Shown: positions 18,853 through 27,492 of the stretch, piece by piece
Position numbering within the stretch: the stretch's first letter is position 1
Layout: each line of letters opens with the position of its first letter
Source of the DNA: Natronocalculus amylovorans
Lineage (GTDB): Archaea; Halobacteriota; Halobacteria; Halobacteriales; Haloferacaceae
Length of the DNA: 64,000 nucleotides
Assembly: GCF_023638035.1 (NCBI RefSeq)
Contig: NZ_JAKRVX010000002.1
Location: 248,001-312,000 of the forward strand
Direction of reading: 5' to 3'
Notes under the pieces: model-generated
What the model was told of the DNA's origin: nothing
Database searches by the model: none
The model's input: only the letters and a program-made list of their open reading frames with translations
Position numbers and translations under genes: made by a program

Positions 18853-19197
18853 TTAGGTCCCCGGAGCCGATTGCCATCCCGAATACCGGAGTAGTTCCAT
18901 TGCACGGTCGCCCTCTGCAAGGAGCACCTCACGCCGTGTTGGGAGGGTGTCGATCGATAGCGAATCAGGGATGACAAGCGTTCCAGTCGGGACGGAGTCG
19001 TCACCGTGAACCGGGAAATGCGTGCCCTCCAGTTTCATTACGAGTGGTGCGTCGATCCGCTCTACGCCGTCACCGGATGTATAGAGCTGTTTGTTGACGT
19101 ATTCATGATCATTGCGTTGGATGACAGCACAGTCACCGTCATATGGCTCAACGTACATTTCCCCCAGGTAGTAGCCGCTCGAAAAACGTTCAAACAT
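18853..19197 (-). CDS. DUF5802 family haloarchaeal protein
   Basis: 114 residues starting FERFSSGYYLGEMYVEPYDGD, which I recognise as a small family restricted to haloarchaea. All-beta in appearance, with no Cys and no membrane segment. Probably cotranscribed with the Vms1-like gene, 51 bases downstream. Function unknown. Confidence 0.78.
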   Translation of the reverse strand: MFERFSSGYYLGEMYVEPYDGDCAVIQRNDHEYVNKQLYTSGDGVERIDAPLVMKLEGTHFPVHGDDSVPTGTLVIPDSLSIDTLPTRREVLLAEGDRAMELLRYSGWQSAPGT

Positions 19198-19320
19198 CGG
19201 TACATGTCACCATACCACATAGCAATTGATAAACGTTCGTAAAAACCCTTATATTGGACTACATTCAGTGGTCTTTCGGCTATCGAATGTGAAAATAAGA
19301 GAATTTGATGGAGTGTTGAC

Positions 19321-19839
19321 TTATTCCCAGCTAACGTCGATCGACTCGATAACAACGTCCTCGCGTGGTTTGTCGTTTCGTCCAGTCGGGACAGAGCCGA
19401 TCGCTTCGACAACGTCCATTCCATCAGTTACCTTCCCGAACACCGAGTGGCGGCCATCAAGATGCGGTGTTGCAGCAAGCGTGATAAAGAACTGTGAGCC
19501 GTTGGTGTTCGGGCCTGCGTTCGCCATCGAGAGAACCCCTGCAGAGTCATGGCGAAGGTCGTCGTGGAACTCGTCATCGAACTGGTAGCCTGGCCCACCA
19601 CGACCGGTTCCGGTTGGGTCACCACCTTGAATCATGAAGTCATCAATGATGCGGTGGAAAATAATATCCTCATACAGCGGTTCGCCGCTTACCGTTTCGC
19701 CGGTTTCTGGGTCTTCCCAGTCTTTTGCACCGGTTGCGAGGCCGACAAAATTATCAACCGTTCGTGGGGCACGTTCTTCAAAGAGTTCGACGGTAATGTC
19801 GCCGTGATTCGTGTGAATAACTGCGGTTGGATTGCTCAT
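19321..19839 (-). CDS. Cyclophilin-type peptidyl-prolyl isomerase
   Basis: 172 residues, one cyclophilin domain. Active-site stretches are present: FHRIIDDFMIQGGDPTGTG, SMANAGPNTNGSQFFI and HLDGRHSVFGKV, including the catalytic Arg in FHRI. It has no signal peptide, so it is cytoplasmic. It has its own upstream gap to the XapX gene; 123 bases separate it from the DUF5802 gene upstream of which nothing else is coded. Confidence 0.95.
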   Translation of the reverse strand: MSNPTAVIHTNHGDITVELFEERAPRTVDNFVGLATGAKDWEDPETGETVSGEPLYEDIIFHRIIDDFMIQGGDPTGTGRGGPGYQFDDEFHDDLRHDSAGVLSMANAGPNTNGSQFFITLAATPHLDGRHSVFGKVTDGMDVVEAIGSVPTGRNDKPREDVVIESIDVSWE

Positions 19840-19925
19840 ACACAGATATTGGGTCCATCCCTGAAAACCCTGCTGGGATCGACGCCGATCGTGGTGGTTT
19901 TCAGTCCTTCTGAAATATCGATAGT

Positions 19926-20120
19926 ATGGATATTACGCTGACTATACTCGCACTTATCACGGGTGCAATCGCTGGGGGCCTGTTTGCATTTTTCAATGTT
20001 CCCATCCCAGCGCCACCGGAATTTTCGGGGGTCATGGGAATTGTGGGTGTGTATGTTGGATACAAACTCATCTCACGGTTTGAGATCGGGTACGATATCG
20101 TGGCGGCACTTGGGTTGTAA
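19926..20120 (+). CDS. XapX-family small membrane protein
   Basis: 64 residues with two hydrophobic helices, about residues 3-24 and 36-52, separated by the polar/proline loop NVPIPAPPEFSG, the signature of the XapX domain. Role unknown. It precedes the amidohydrolase gene by 62 bases on the same strand. Confidence 0.82.
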   Translation: MDITLTILALITGAIAGGLFAFFNVPIPAPPEFSGVMGIVGVYVGYKLISRFEIGYDIVAALGL

Positions 20121-20182
20121 CTGTCACCGGCGCCGATCGAACCCGTACACTCTTAGCCCCCGACCGCATCTGACGGTGATGG

Positions 20183-21481
20183 ATGCTTCTCGCAGGTACG
20201 GTCCTCGCAGACCCCGAAACGGTGTATGAACACGGTGCAGTCGTTGTTAGTGATGACCACATCGAAGCGGTTGGCCCGTATGAGACGGTTTCAGATCGCT
20301 ATCCAGACCATGAAGAACGATCGTTCGATCTGATTGCACCGGGGTTGGTTGGCGGTCACATTCACTCTGTCCAGTCGCTTGGTCGAGGGATCGCAGATGA
20401 TGACGCACTTCTCGAGTGGCTTTTTGAGTACGTCCTTCCGATGGAAGCCTCACTGGACGCGGATGAGATGCGTGTTGCCGCAGAGCTCGGCTATCTCGAA
20501 CTGGTTGAATCAGGGACAACGACGGCAATCGATCACCTCTCCGTAAACCACGCCGACGCAGCGTTTGAAGCAGCGATCGACGCAGGCATTCGTGGACGAC
20601 TTGGAAAGGTGATGATGGATAAGGACTCACCCGAGGGCCTCATGGAGCCAACTGAGGAGGCGTTGGCTGATTCCGAGCGGCTGATCAAACAGTACAATGG
20701 GGCCGCAAATGGTCGAATTGGCTATGCGCTCACCCCTCGGTTTGCGGTTAGCTGTACGGAGGCGTGTCTCCGTGGGTCGCGAGCGTTGGCAGATACATAT
20801 GAGAACGTGACGATTCATACGCACGCAAGCGAAAACAAGGACGAAATCGCGGCTGTTGAGGCTGACACCGGAATGCGGAATATCGAATGGTTAGATGAGG
20901 TTGGGCTCACTGGCCCGGATGTAACATTAGCACATTGTGTGCACACGACCGATCGCGAGCGAGAGATCCTCGCAGAGACGAACACGACGGTCACGTACTG
21001 TCCGTCCTCGAATATGAAGTTGGCCTCAGGCATTGCACCGATCGTCGATTATCTCGATCGAGGAATCAACGTTGCACTCGGAAACGACGGCCCGCCGTGT
21101 AACAATACGCTCGATCCATTTACCGAGATGCGGCAAGCAAGCCTGTTACAGAAGGTCGAAACGCTCGATCCAACAACGACACCAGCAGGAGCGATCTTAC
21201 AGATGGCAACGACAAATGGAGCCCAAGCAGCGGGCTTCGATCAGGTTGGTGCACTCCGGGAGGGATGGAAAGCAGACATTATCGGTCTCCGAACGGACAT
21301 CACTCGCGCAACCCCGCTACATGACGTCCTCTCACATCTTGTGTTTTCAGCGCACGGCGATGATGTTGTGTTTACGATGGTTGACGGCGAGGTGTTGTAT
21401 GAGGATAGTGAGCATATCCGTGTTGATGCCGATCGAATCCGATCGCAAGCACACGTAATTGCAGACGGATTCTCTTTTTGA
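20183..21481 (+). CDS. Amidohydrolase (SAH/MTA deaminase-like)
   Basis: 432 residues. Metal ligands are seen as GGHIHSV, THASE, LAHCVH and LGNDGPP, in the order of the cytosine/SAH/guanine deaminase group; NMKLASGIAPI and the beta-sandwich ends (MVDGEVLYED) agree with the SAH/MTA deaminase or 5'-deoxyadenosine deaminase subgroup. The N-terminal motif reads GHIHSV where most relatives have GHVN or GHTH. The start at 20183 leaves a complete N-terminal beta segment. Substrate not certain. Confidence 0.85.
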   Translation: MLLAGTVLADPETVYEHGAVVVSDDHIEAVGPYETVSDRYPDHEERSFDLIAPGLVGGHIHSVQSLGRGIADDDALLEWLFEYVLPMEASLDADEMRVAAELGYLELVESGTTTAIDHLSVNHADAAFEAAIDAGIRGRLGKVMMDKDSPEGLMEPTEEALADSERLIKQYNGAANGRIGYALTPRFAVSCTEACLRGSRALADTYENVTIHTHASENKDEIAAVEADTGMRNIEWLDEVGLTGPDVTLAHCVHTTDREREILAETNTTVTYCPSSNMKLASGIAPIVDYLDRGINVALGNDGPPCNNTLDPFTEMRQASLLQKVETLDPTTTPAGAILQMATTNGAQAAGFDQVGALREGWKADIIGLRTDITRATPLHDVLSHLVFSAHGDDVVFTMVDGEVLYEDSEHIRVDADRIRSQAHVIADGFSF

Positions 21482-21657
21482 AACGGTTGGTGATCGTGTT
21501 GTGGTGAATATACGACGTTAGAGCGTATTCAAATATATCGTATTATACTGGGTTTTGTAGTATAGTGGATGTTTCTGATGAATCATGATCAAATAAGAAG
21601 TACAGATCCGAATACAATTTGAGAACAGTAATATATTTTTGCTACTGTATTTCGATA

Positions 21658-22773
21658 ATGGCTACCCGAGTCTATAGTATCGACTCGATGCGTATTATTG
21701 CAATGCTGTTTGTGGTCGTTATTCACACAAACCCATTCGCAGGAGTTGGAGGGTATGGAAACGTGCTCAACTTTCTGCTTGAAACCGTTGGCCGATTTGC
21801 GGTCCCATTCTTCTTTATTACGGCAGGATACTTTTTTGCGATGAAGACAGCCGATGGTCCGGTTTGGCCGTATCTTCGGCGGCGGTTCAGTTCGATCGGT
21901 TCGTTGTACCTCTTAGGAATTGTCCTTGCACTTCCAGTGTTCGTATCTGGAACAGTCACGTCAGCATATGCTGCAGGAGAGTCGGTTCCGCGTGCGGTAG
22001 CTGCGCACCTTATGCGTACGGTTTCACCGATCGAACTACTCTACTATGGTACCTCGGTATCCGAGATTTTGTGGTTCCTCCCAGCGCTCTTTGTTTCGCT
22101 TGCCGCGATTTCGGTGTTTGTTGTCACGGAAACAGAGCGGTATCTGCTTCCTGTGTCGGTCGGACTCCACCTTGTTGGGTTGCTTGCAGCAAGCTATACG
22201 ATGGTTATTGACCTCTCGTTTCAGTTCCGAGATGGGCTCTTCTTTGGATTCTTCTACACAACAATGGGCTACTATGTGTATACAAGCGAGTGGCAGCCTA
22301 CGCGAGATCGAAGCACACTGTATCTGGCGGTGACGATCGTCTTTGGACTGCTGCATGTAGTTGAACGGTTTATATTGGGATACTGGCTTCCGGGTCAAAC
22401 GTTCAGTGCGGGCGTCTACTCACCAACGTATACACTGTTCACCGCGGTCTCGACGCTTGCACTGTTCATATTCCTGCTCTCTCGTCCGTCACTGGGTGAA
22501 TCCACCCCGCTCCCATCGTGGGGAGCATACGCAGTTGGAATCTATGTCGTTCACCCGCCAGTATTATTTGTATTTGAACAAGTAGGGGATGCGATCCTGG
22601 CTGTAAGTACACACAGTGTGGTCGTCATACTCTGGCACCTGCTGTTTACTCCTGCAACATTCTTTGGTGCGTTAGCGGTCTATTTGATACTCCATCGGCT
22701 GCATGTAATTGAGATTGGTGGCTCACATCTTCCATCTTGGCCGCATATCCGATCGAAACAACCGCAGCGATAA
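21658..22773 (+). CDS. Acyltransferase family 3 (OafA/YrhL-like) membrane protein
   Basis: 371 residues, about ten hydrophobic segments. The start IDSMRIIAMLFVVVIHTNPF contains the family's R-x10-H signature in the first helix; further segments include FFITAGYFFAM and GIYVVHPPVLF. Such proteins transfer acyl groups to surface glycans. An upstream start at 21619 would add a hydrophobic 13-residue leader in AT-rich DNA and looks wrong. The 176 bases before it are AT-rich and hold nothing else I can see. Confidence 0.86.
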   Translation: MATRVYSIDSMRIIAMLFVVVIHTNPFAGVGGYGNVLNFLLETVGRFAVPFFFITAGYFFAMKTADGPVWPYLRRRFSSIGSLYLLGIVLALPVFVSGTVTSAYAAGESVPRAVAAHLMRTVSPIELLYYGTSVSEILWFLPALFVSLAAISVFVVTETERYLLPVSVGLHLVGLLAASYTMVIDLSFQFRDGLFFGFFYTTMGYYVYTSEWQPTRDRSTLYLAVTIVFGLLHVVERFILGYWLPGQTFSAGVYSPTYTLFTAVSTLALFIFLLSRPSLGESTPLPSWGAYAVGIYVVHPPVLFVFEQVGDAILAVSTHSVVVILWHLLFTPATFFGALAVYLILHRLHVIEIGGSHLPSWPHIRSKQPQR

Positions 22774-22778
22774 CGTGC

Positions 22779-23243
22779 TCACTCGGAAGCTGCAGATAGT
22801 TGTTTCCGCAAACACGTTGCTTGTTGTGGACACAGTTCGCTGAACTGCGTTGTCTGCTGAATTACCGGTGGAGCCATTTCTCGGTCAATCTGAGTATATC
22901 CGGACTGTTGAAAAAAGTGGGCTGCCGTTGTCGTCAATAAAAACAGCTGGGTGATTCCTGCATCCATCGCAACCTGTTCGATTTCACTACAGAGAGCGAC
23001 TCCATAGCCATTGCCTTGATACGCAGGGTCGATCGCAATCGATCGAAGCAGCCCGACTGATCCAGACTGTTCAAGCCCACCAACACCAATGCGAACTCCA
23101 TCAACGGTTGCGATGTACAACATCTCTGCAGTGACATCTGCTGTTGGGAGACCACAGGTGTCGAGGAGTTCACGACCGTATGAGAGTTCACTCGGTGCGG
23201 CTTGTGTGAGTGCAAACGTATCTGGTGAATCGTGAGCAACCAT
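22779..23243 (-). CDS. GNAT acetyltransferase, ArsN2-like
   Basis: 154 residues. Acetyl-CoA site LLRSIAIDPAYQGNGYG, then LFLLTTTAAHFF, SGYTQIDREMAPPVIQQT and QFSELCPQQATC, which together match the ArsN2 arsenic-resistance acetyltransferase pattern, including the C-terminal LCP-x4-C. Whether it acts on arsenicals here is inferred; no other ars gene is in view. The ATG at 23243 is favoured over one at 23270. Confidence 0.78.
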   Translation of the reverse strand: MVAHDSPDTFALTQAAPSELSYGRELLDTCGLPTADVTAEMLYIATVDGVRIGVGGLEQSGSVGLLRSIAIDPAYQGNGYGVALCSEIEQVAMDAGITQLFLLTTTAAHFFQQSGYTQIDREMAPPVIQQTTQFSELCPQQATCLRKQLSAASE

Positions 23244-23334
23244 GGGTGGTGATGTACTGTTTTCGTGCAATCAGTATCAGTTTACGCCTCATTGGAGTCA
23301 AACGAACTATACAGGTTGCCGGTGAGGTTCAGAT

Positions 23335-24300
23335 ATGCATACCGCAGAACGGGTCACGCTTGCCCGCCTCCCATCAGGAGTCAAGATCGAAACAACAGTT
23401 CACACATATGGCGATCCAGACAGCGATGGCCCAACGTTGTATGTCCAAGCCGCACAGCATGGCCGCGAAGTAAACGGGACTGAAGTGCTTCGTCGACTTC
23501 ACGAGCAACTCATTGCAAACGAAACCAAGCTACACGGGACGCTCATTGCGGTCCCAGTTGCAGATCCGCTCACGTTCGATCGAGTCTCGTATACGACGCC
23601 TGAGATTCTGGATTCAGTCAACGATAATATGAATCGGTGCTGGCCGGGTGATGCAGATGGCTCACTCCATGAACGAATGGCAGCCACCCTCTGGAGCTAT
23701 GCAAGCAGCGCGGATGCGATCGTTGACCTGCACACTGGGAGTCCAACAATGCTTACGCATACGGTATATATGGATGGCAATGACGAATCTAAACGGTTAG
23801 CCGAAGCGTTCGGGACCGATCTCCTGCTTGCGGAGGCCGCTGGTGATAGCGCCTCAACCGAGTGGTCCGAGCGAAACTTTGGCGGGAAGTTCAGAGTTGC
23901 CGCAACACGGGAGGGCATTCCGTCAATCACGCCGGAGCTTGCACATAGCAAACAGCTTGTTGAGCCGGCGATCGATGCCGGTGTAACCGGGATGTTCAAC
24001 GTACTAGCAGCATACGATCTGCGTGAACAGCCAGTTCCTGAGTGGGATGGTACTCGAGCCCGAAATCATCTTGGTCGAGTCCGTGCGACCGATGCAGGGT
24101 TGTTTGTCCCACGAACAGATATCACACTTGGGCAGGACGTTTCCGAGGGCGACAGCTTTGGCACAGTATATGATCCAACAACATATGAAGCGCTACAGAC
24201 AGTGACCGCCGATCGAGATGGGATTTTGTATTCGATCGCAAGAGAGGCAACAGTGACGGGTGGATCGACACTAATTGGTGTTGCCGAACGGATTGCGTAA
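23335..24300 (+). CDS. Succinylglutamate desuccinylase/aspartoacylase family (M14) protein
   Basis: 321 residues. Zinc ligands: AQHGREVNGTEVL (H-x2-E) and DLHTGSP (third His), with a C-terminal beta domain ending TGGSTLIGVAERIA. Removes an acyl group from an amino acid or similar amine; substrate not defined. It reads away from the ArsN2-like gene, with 91 bases between their starts, and its stop lies 7 bases from the convergent iron permease. Confidence 0.85.
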   Translation: MHTAERVTLARLPSGVKIETTVHTYGDPDSDGPTLYVQAAQHGREVNGTEVLRRLHEQLIANETKLHGTLIAVPVADPLTFDRVSYTTPEILDSVNDNMNRCWPGDADGSLHERMAATLWSYASSADAIVDLHTGSPTMLTHTVYMDGNDESKRLAEAFGTDLLLAEAAGDSASTEWSERNFGGKFRVAATREGIPSITPELAHSKQLVEPAIDAGVTGMFNVLAAYDLREQPVPEWDGTRARNHLGRVRATDAGLFVPRTDITLGQDVSEGDSFGTVYDPTTYEALQTVTADRDGILYSIAREATVTGGSTLIGVAERIA

Positions 24301-24307
24301 ACAACGA

Positions 24308-25927
24308 TTAGCTCACAGTATACCCTTCTTGACGAAGCATTACAATCATTGTAAGCCCCGAAATAAGAATCAACAGCAGCGCAGGGATTGCAGCATACCG
24401 GTAATGAAGCGTTGCTTGGGCATCCCAAATGATACTGACAAGCGTATCCATCCCAACCGGCTGGAGCATAAGCGTCATTGGGAGTTCCTTCATTGTTGTG
24501 AGAAAGACCAATACTGCACCAGCAACCATACCCGGAACGATCATTGGCATTGTCACTCGGCGGAATGTTTCGATCGGTCCGGCGTTGAGCGTTCGGGATG
24601 CTTCGATCACACTGTCATCAACCTGTAGGACTGACGATCGAACGGTCCCAACTGCTTGCGGGAGGAATCGGATCACGTACGCAAAGACGAGCAACCAGAC
24701 ACCTTGTCGATAGAGTGACGGAAGCGTTCGCGTTCCCAAAAAGACCAGCGCAAGACCGATGACAATGCCTGGAACCGCAAATCCGATGTACGTGGTTCGT
24801 TCGAGAATCCGCGAAATAAGCGAGTTCGTCCGTCCAGAGTAGTATGCGACCGGAAGTGCAAACAGACAGGCAACGATTGCGGCCAATACCGCTAATCGAA
24901 CAGAGTTGAGTGCAAACATCGGCTGGAATTCAAGTGACGGAACAGTGTCACCCTGACTGCGGACGAGCCAACTTGCAAAGATCGCAACTGGGAGTGCAAG
25001 GGTGACAAAGCCAAGTGTCGAAATGAACCCCATCGCAGGCCACTTCCACCGGCCAAGCCGGACTGTATTGACGGTATCTGTGCCGCCGCTTGCATCCTCA
25101 TCGCGGCCGATTCCGGCCTCAATAACAAGAATGACCGCAACGATCGCGACCAACTGCAGTGCAAGCAGTGCAGCATACTCGACTGCAAATCCGCTAAACT
25201 CCCAGTAGATTGTGCTCGTGAATACCCGAACCTGCATGAATGCTGGCGTTCCAAAATCAGAGACTGCATAGAGTGCAGCCAACAGTGCACCGGCTGCGAT
25301 CCCTGGACGAATCTGTGGCAGCGTTACCCGCCTAAACGCTTCAATCCGACCTGCGTTGAGTGTTCGAGCCGCGTCGATCAACGAACTGTCGATCGACAAG
25401 AGTGCAGCACGAGTTGTCAAGAAAACGTACGGATAGGTGTACAGTGTAATAATGAGAATTGCACCGGGAAGGCCGACAATGCGTGGGAGGGTAATCCCAA
25501 AGAGTGTATCCAGTTCGCCACCAGGACCGAAGACCGCTACAAACGCGATTGCTCCGATGTAGCTTGGAATCACAAGCGGTAACGCTGCAACGATCGTCCA
25601 CAGTCGAGGATGCGGAAGATCAGTCCGCGTTGTAAGCATCGCAAGGGGGACACCAAGAAGGATAGAAAGTAGCGTGACAAAGACCATCAGGGTGAGGCTA
25701 TTAATCGTAATCCACGCGGTTTCGGCTGACGCAACAAGGCTGAGTGCGTGTGAGAGTTCAACAGATGTTGCTTCCCGAACGACCCAGATCATCGGGGTGA
25801 CGACAAGAAATGCAACGAGTGCACTCGCCAGTGCAACCAAATACATCGGCTGGCTGAGACCAGTCAGATGCAATCGGATTCGGGTTAAGGTCGACGAATT
25901 AGTGAGATAGGTTGTAACTGCTTTCAT
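24308..25927 (-). CDS. Fe3+ ABC transporter permease, double-domain
   Basis: 539 residues, about twelve membrane helices: two fused binding-protein-dependent permease domains. Each half shows its ATPase-contact loop, IDAARTLNAGRIEAFRRVT and IEASRTLNAGPIETFRRVT. This is the FbpB/CysTW-like architecture of ferric transporters. Downstream of the binding protein by 157 bases and presumably in the same iron-regulated unit. No ATPase gene follows; it must be encoded elsewhere or be shared. Confidence 0.92.
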   Translation of the reverse strand: MKAVTTYLTNSSTLTRIRLHLTGLSQPMYLVALASALVAFLVVTPMIWVVREATSVELSHALSLVASAETAWITINSLTLMVFVTLLSILLGVPLAMLTTRTDLPHPRLWTIVAALPLVIPSYIGAIAFVAVFGPGGELDTLFGITLPRIVGLPGAILIITLYTYPYVFLTTRAALLSIDSSLIDAARTLNAGRIEAFRRVTLPQIRPGIAAGALLAALYAVSDFGTPAFMQVRVFTSTIYWEFSGFAVEYAALLALQLVAIVAVILVIEAGIGRDEDASGGTDTVNTVRLGRWKWPAMGFISTLGFVTLALPVAIFASWLVRSQGDTVPSLEFQPMFALNSVRLAVLAAIVACLFALPVAYYSGRTNSLISRILERTTYIGFAVPGIVIGLALVFLGTRTLPSLYRQGVWLLVFAYVIRFLPQAVGTVRSSVLQVDDSVIEASRTLNAGPIETFRRVTMPMIVPGMVAGAVLVFLTTMKELPMTLMLQPVGMDTLVSIIWDAQATLHYRYAAIPALLLILISGLTMIVMLRQEGYTVS

Positions 25928-26084
25928 ACTCTTTGCCTGTATGGATGCGCAGACAGCGGCAGATGTGTCTTTGGTATGTGTTCAGGGCTTTTGAACCTCT
26001 TGGATGCGTCGTCCAAGAATGCGAAGAAGTGCTGCGATCGCTTGGTATGGGCAGACGTAGGTTCGACGTGTTGGGTATCCGATT

Positions 26085-27287
26085 TTAGACTGTCATTCCT
26101 TCTTCGCGGAGGAGATCGTTTGCGGCAGCGATATCCATATCAAAGCTGCTTAAATCGAACTCCGGTGGGTTAATATCTTCAAGTGCGGGGAGGTCTCCAA
26201 CGTACTCAATTCCGTCCACGACGGGGTATTCTCCGTTTGCGTCCATCATGAACTCTTGGCCCTCTGCAGCGATTAAGTGACGGATGAACTCTGCAACGAG
26301 CTGTGGATTATCGGTCGCGTTTGTAGCAGCAACCCCTGCAACGTTGAATAGACAGCCAGCATCATTCTCGGTGAAAGATGCGCTAATCGGCGCATCAGGA
26401 TTCTCGTTGAGAATCCGTGCTGCGTAGTATTGATTTCCGAGACCAACAATTGGGTCGTCATCTGCACCGTTGTTAACCGCTTCCGCTTGGCTTGTACCGC
26501 CGGAGAACAGCTGTGCGTTTTGATCATTAACCATTGCACTCACCCAATCGCGAGTTTCAGACTCCCCTTCAAGTTCGACCATAGCCTGAATAAATGCCCG
26601 GAACGTTCCGGAGTTTGGACGGGTAGAAATAATATTTTGGAATCGTTCGTCGTATGCATATTCCATGATATCAGTTGGGAGATCGTCTACAGTTCCATCC
26701 CACCGCTCAGTGTTGTACTGAACTGCTCTGACACGCCCCGTAACACCGGTCCAGTAGCCGTTTGGCTCACGCCAGCTCTCTTGGACTGCGTTAATAATAT
26801 CTTCTGGAAGCTGTTGGGCAACCTCACCACGTTCGAGCTCACCAAGTGCACCCGGATCCTGTGAGTACATCAGGTCTGCTGGTGTGGCGTCACCTTCTTG
26901 GAGGAGTTGGTTGACATGGACGTCGTTGTCGTCGTAGTCGACCGTGACGGTGAGGCTGTCGTAGCGATCGTCGAGCGCCCGAAACACAGGGTCGATCTGG
27001 TCGCGGGTGCGGCCACAGTAGACGACAATCTCACCCTCAAGATCACCAAGATCATCCCACGATACTGCCGTAGAATCGACAGGCTCACCAAGCGGCTCGG
27101 CCTCAGCAACGGTGCTTGGAGCGGAGTCGGTGCTTCCGCTTACAGAACCGTTACCATTTTCATCAGCACCGTTCCCGTCACCTCCAAGACAGCCCGAGAG
27201 GCTAGCAATGCCAGCAACAGCAAGCCCGGTTGTCGCAAGAAATGATCGTCGACGTGTCGGTCGATGTGGTCCGCTGTTTCTCATCAT
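26085..27287 (-). CDS. Fe3+ ABC transporter substrate-binding lipoprotein (Tat)
   Basis: 400 residues. A Tat signal RRRSFLATTG and lipobox LSGC at about residues 14-33 anchor it outside the cell by a lipid; a Ser/Gly/Asp linker follows. The mature part resembles FbpA/FutA: VVYCGRTRDQIDPVF near residue 90, LMYSQDPGALGEL, and a Tyr pair YYAARIL. It is preceded by a DtxR-type operator and TATA box that place it under iron control. Confidence 0.9.
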   Translation of the reverse strand: MMRNSGPHRPTRRRSFLATTGLAVAGIASLSGCLGGDGNGADENGNGSVSGSTDSAPSTVAEAEPLGEPVDSTAVSWDDLGDLEGEIVVYCGRTRDQIDPVFRALDDRYDSLTVTVDYDDNDVHVNQLLQEGDATPADLMYSQDPGALGELERGEVAQQLPEDIINAVQESWREPNGYWTGVTGRVRAVQYNTERWDGTVDDLPTDIMEYAYDERFQNIISTRPNSGTFRAFIQAMVELEGESETRDWVSAMVNDQNAQLFSGGTSQAEAVNNGADDDPIVGLGNQYYAARILNENPDAPISASFTENDAGCLFNVAGVAATNATDNPQLVAEFIRHLIAAEGQEFMMDANGEYPVVDGIEYVGDLPALEDINPPEFDLSSFDMDIAAANDLLREEGMTV

Positions 27288-27297
27288 CTATTTTGTT

Positions 27298-27311
27298 TTA
27301 GGCCAACCTAA
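27298..27311. promoter_or_regulatory. DtxR-type iron operator 1, at the binding-protein promoter
   Basis: Inverted repeat TTAGG-CCAA-CCTAA, the core of DtxR/SirR/Idr sites. It lies 11 bases before the ATG at 27287 and just downstream of a minus-strand TATA-like box (27314-27320), so a bound repressor would block initiation. Fe2+-bound Idr-type repressors are the known readers of this motif in haloarchaea. Confidence 0.8.
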
Positions 27312-27313
27312 AA

Positions 27314-27320
27314 ATAAATA
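27314..27320 (-). promoter_or_regulatory. TATA box of the iron uptake operon
   Basis: Minus-strand reading TATTTAT, centred 30 bases upstream of the ATG at 27287. Its 3' flank is operator 1. Confidence 0.55.
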
Positions 27321-27369
27321 ACTATCGGTTTGATCTTTCTAGAACCCCGTTAGAAGGCTCAAAAACAAG

Positions 27370-27408
27370 CTATTCGAGGTTTAAGATAGCATGGTAGATC
27401 CGTGACAT
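27370..27408 (-). CDS. Possible 12-codon leader peptide in the iron leader
   Basis: Reading frame ATG...TAG encoding MSRIYHAILNLE. It begins about 10 bases downstream of the transcription start predicted from the TATA-like box at 27441-27449. Too short for codon-based proof; listed as a candidate leader peptide. Confidence 0.2.
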   Translation of the reverse strand: MSRIYHAILNLE

Positions 27409-27423
27409 CCACGCCCTATTAGT

Positions 27424-27437
27424 TTAGGGAGTCCTAA
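27424..27437. promoter_or_regulatory. DtxR-type iron operator 2
   Basis: TTAGG-GAGT-CCTAA, the second perfect 5-4-5 repeat, 126 bases upstream of operator 1. On the minus strand it sits directly after a TATA-like ACATATAAG (27441-27449), suggesting a second, distal iron-controlled promoter for the uptake operon. Confidence 0.75.
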
Positions 27438-27458
27438 AACACTTATATGTGTCGTTTT

Positions 27459-27472
27459 TTAGGCAGTCCTAA
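27459..27472. promoter_or_regulatory. DtxR-type iron operator 3
   Basis: TTAGG-CAGT-CCTAA. It is 35 bases from operator 2, on the other side of the TATA-like element, so the two operators bracket a promoter. Spacing is about 3.3 helical turns, so the two sites lie near the same face only loosely. Confidence 0.75.
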
Positions 27473-27492
27473 AAATAAGAGTCGCTACGCGG

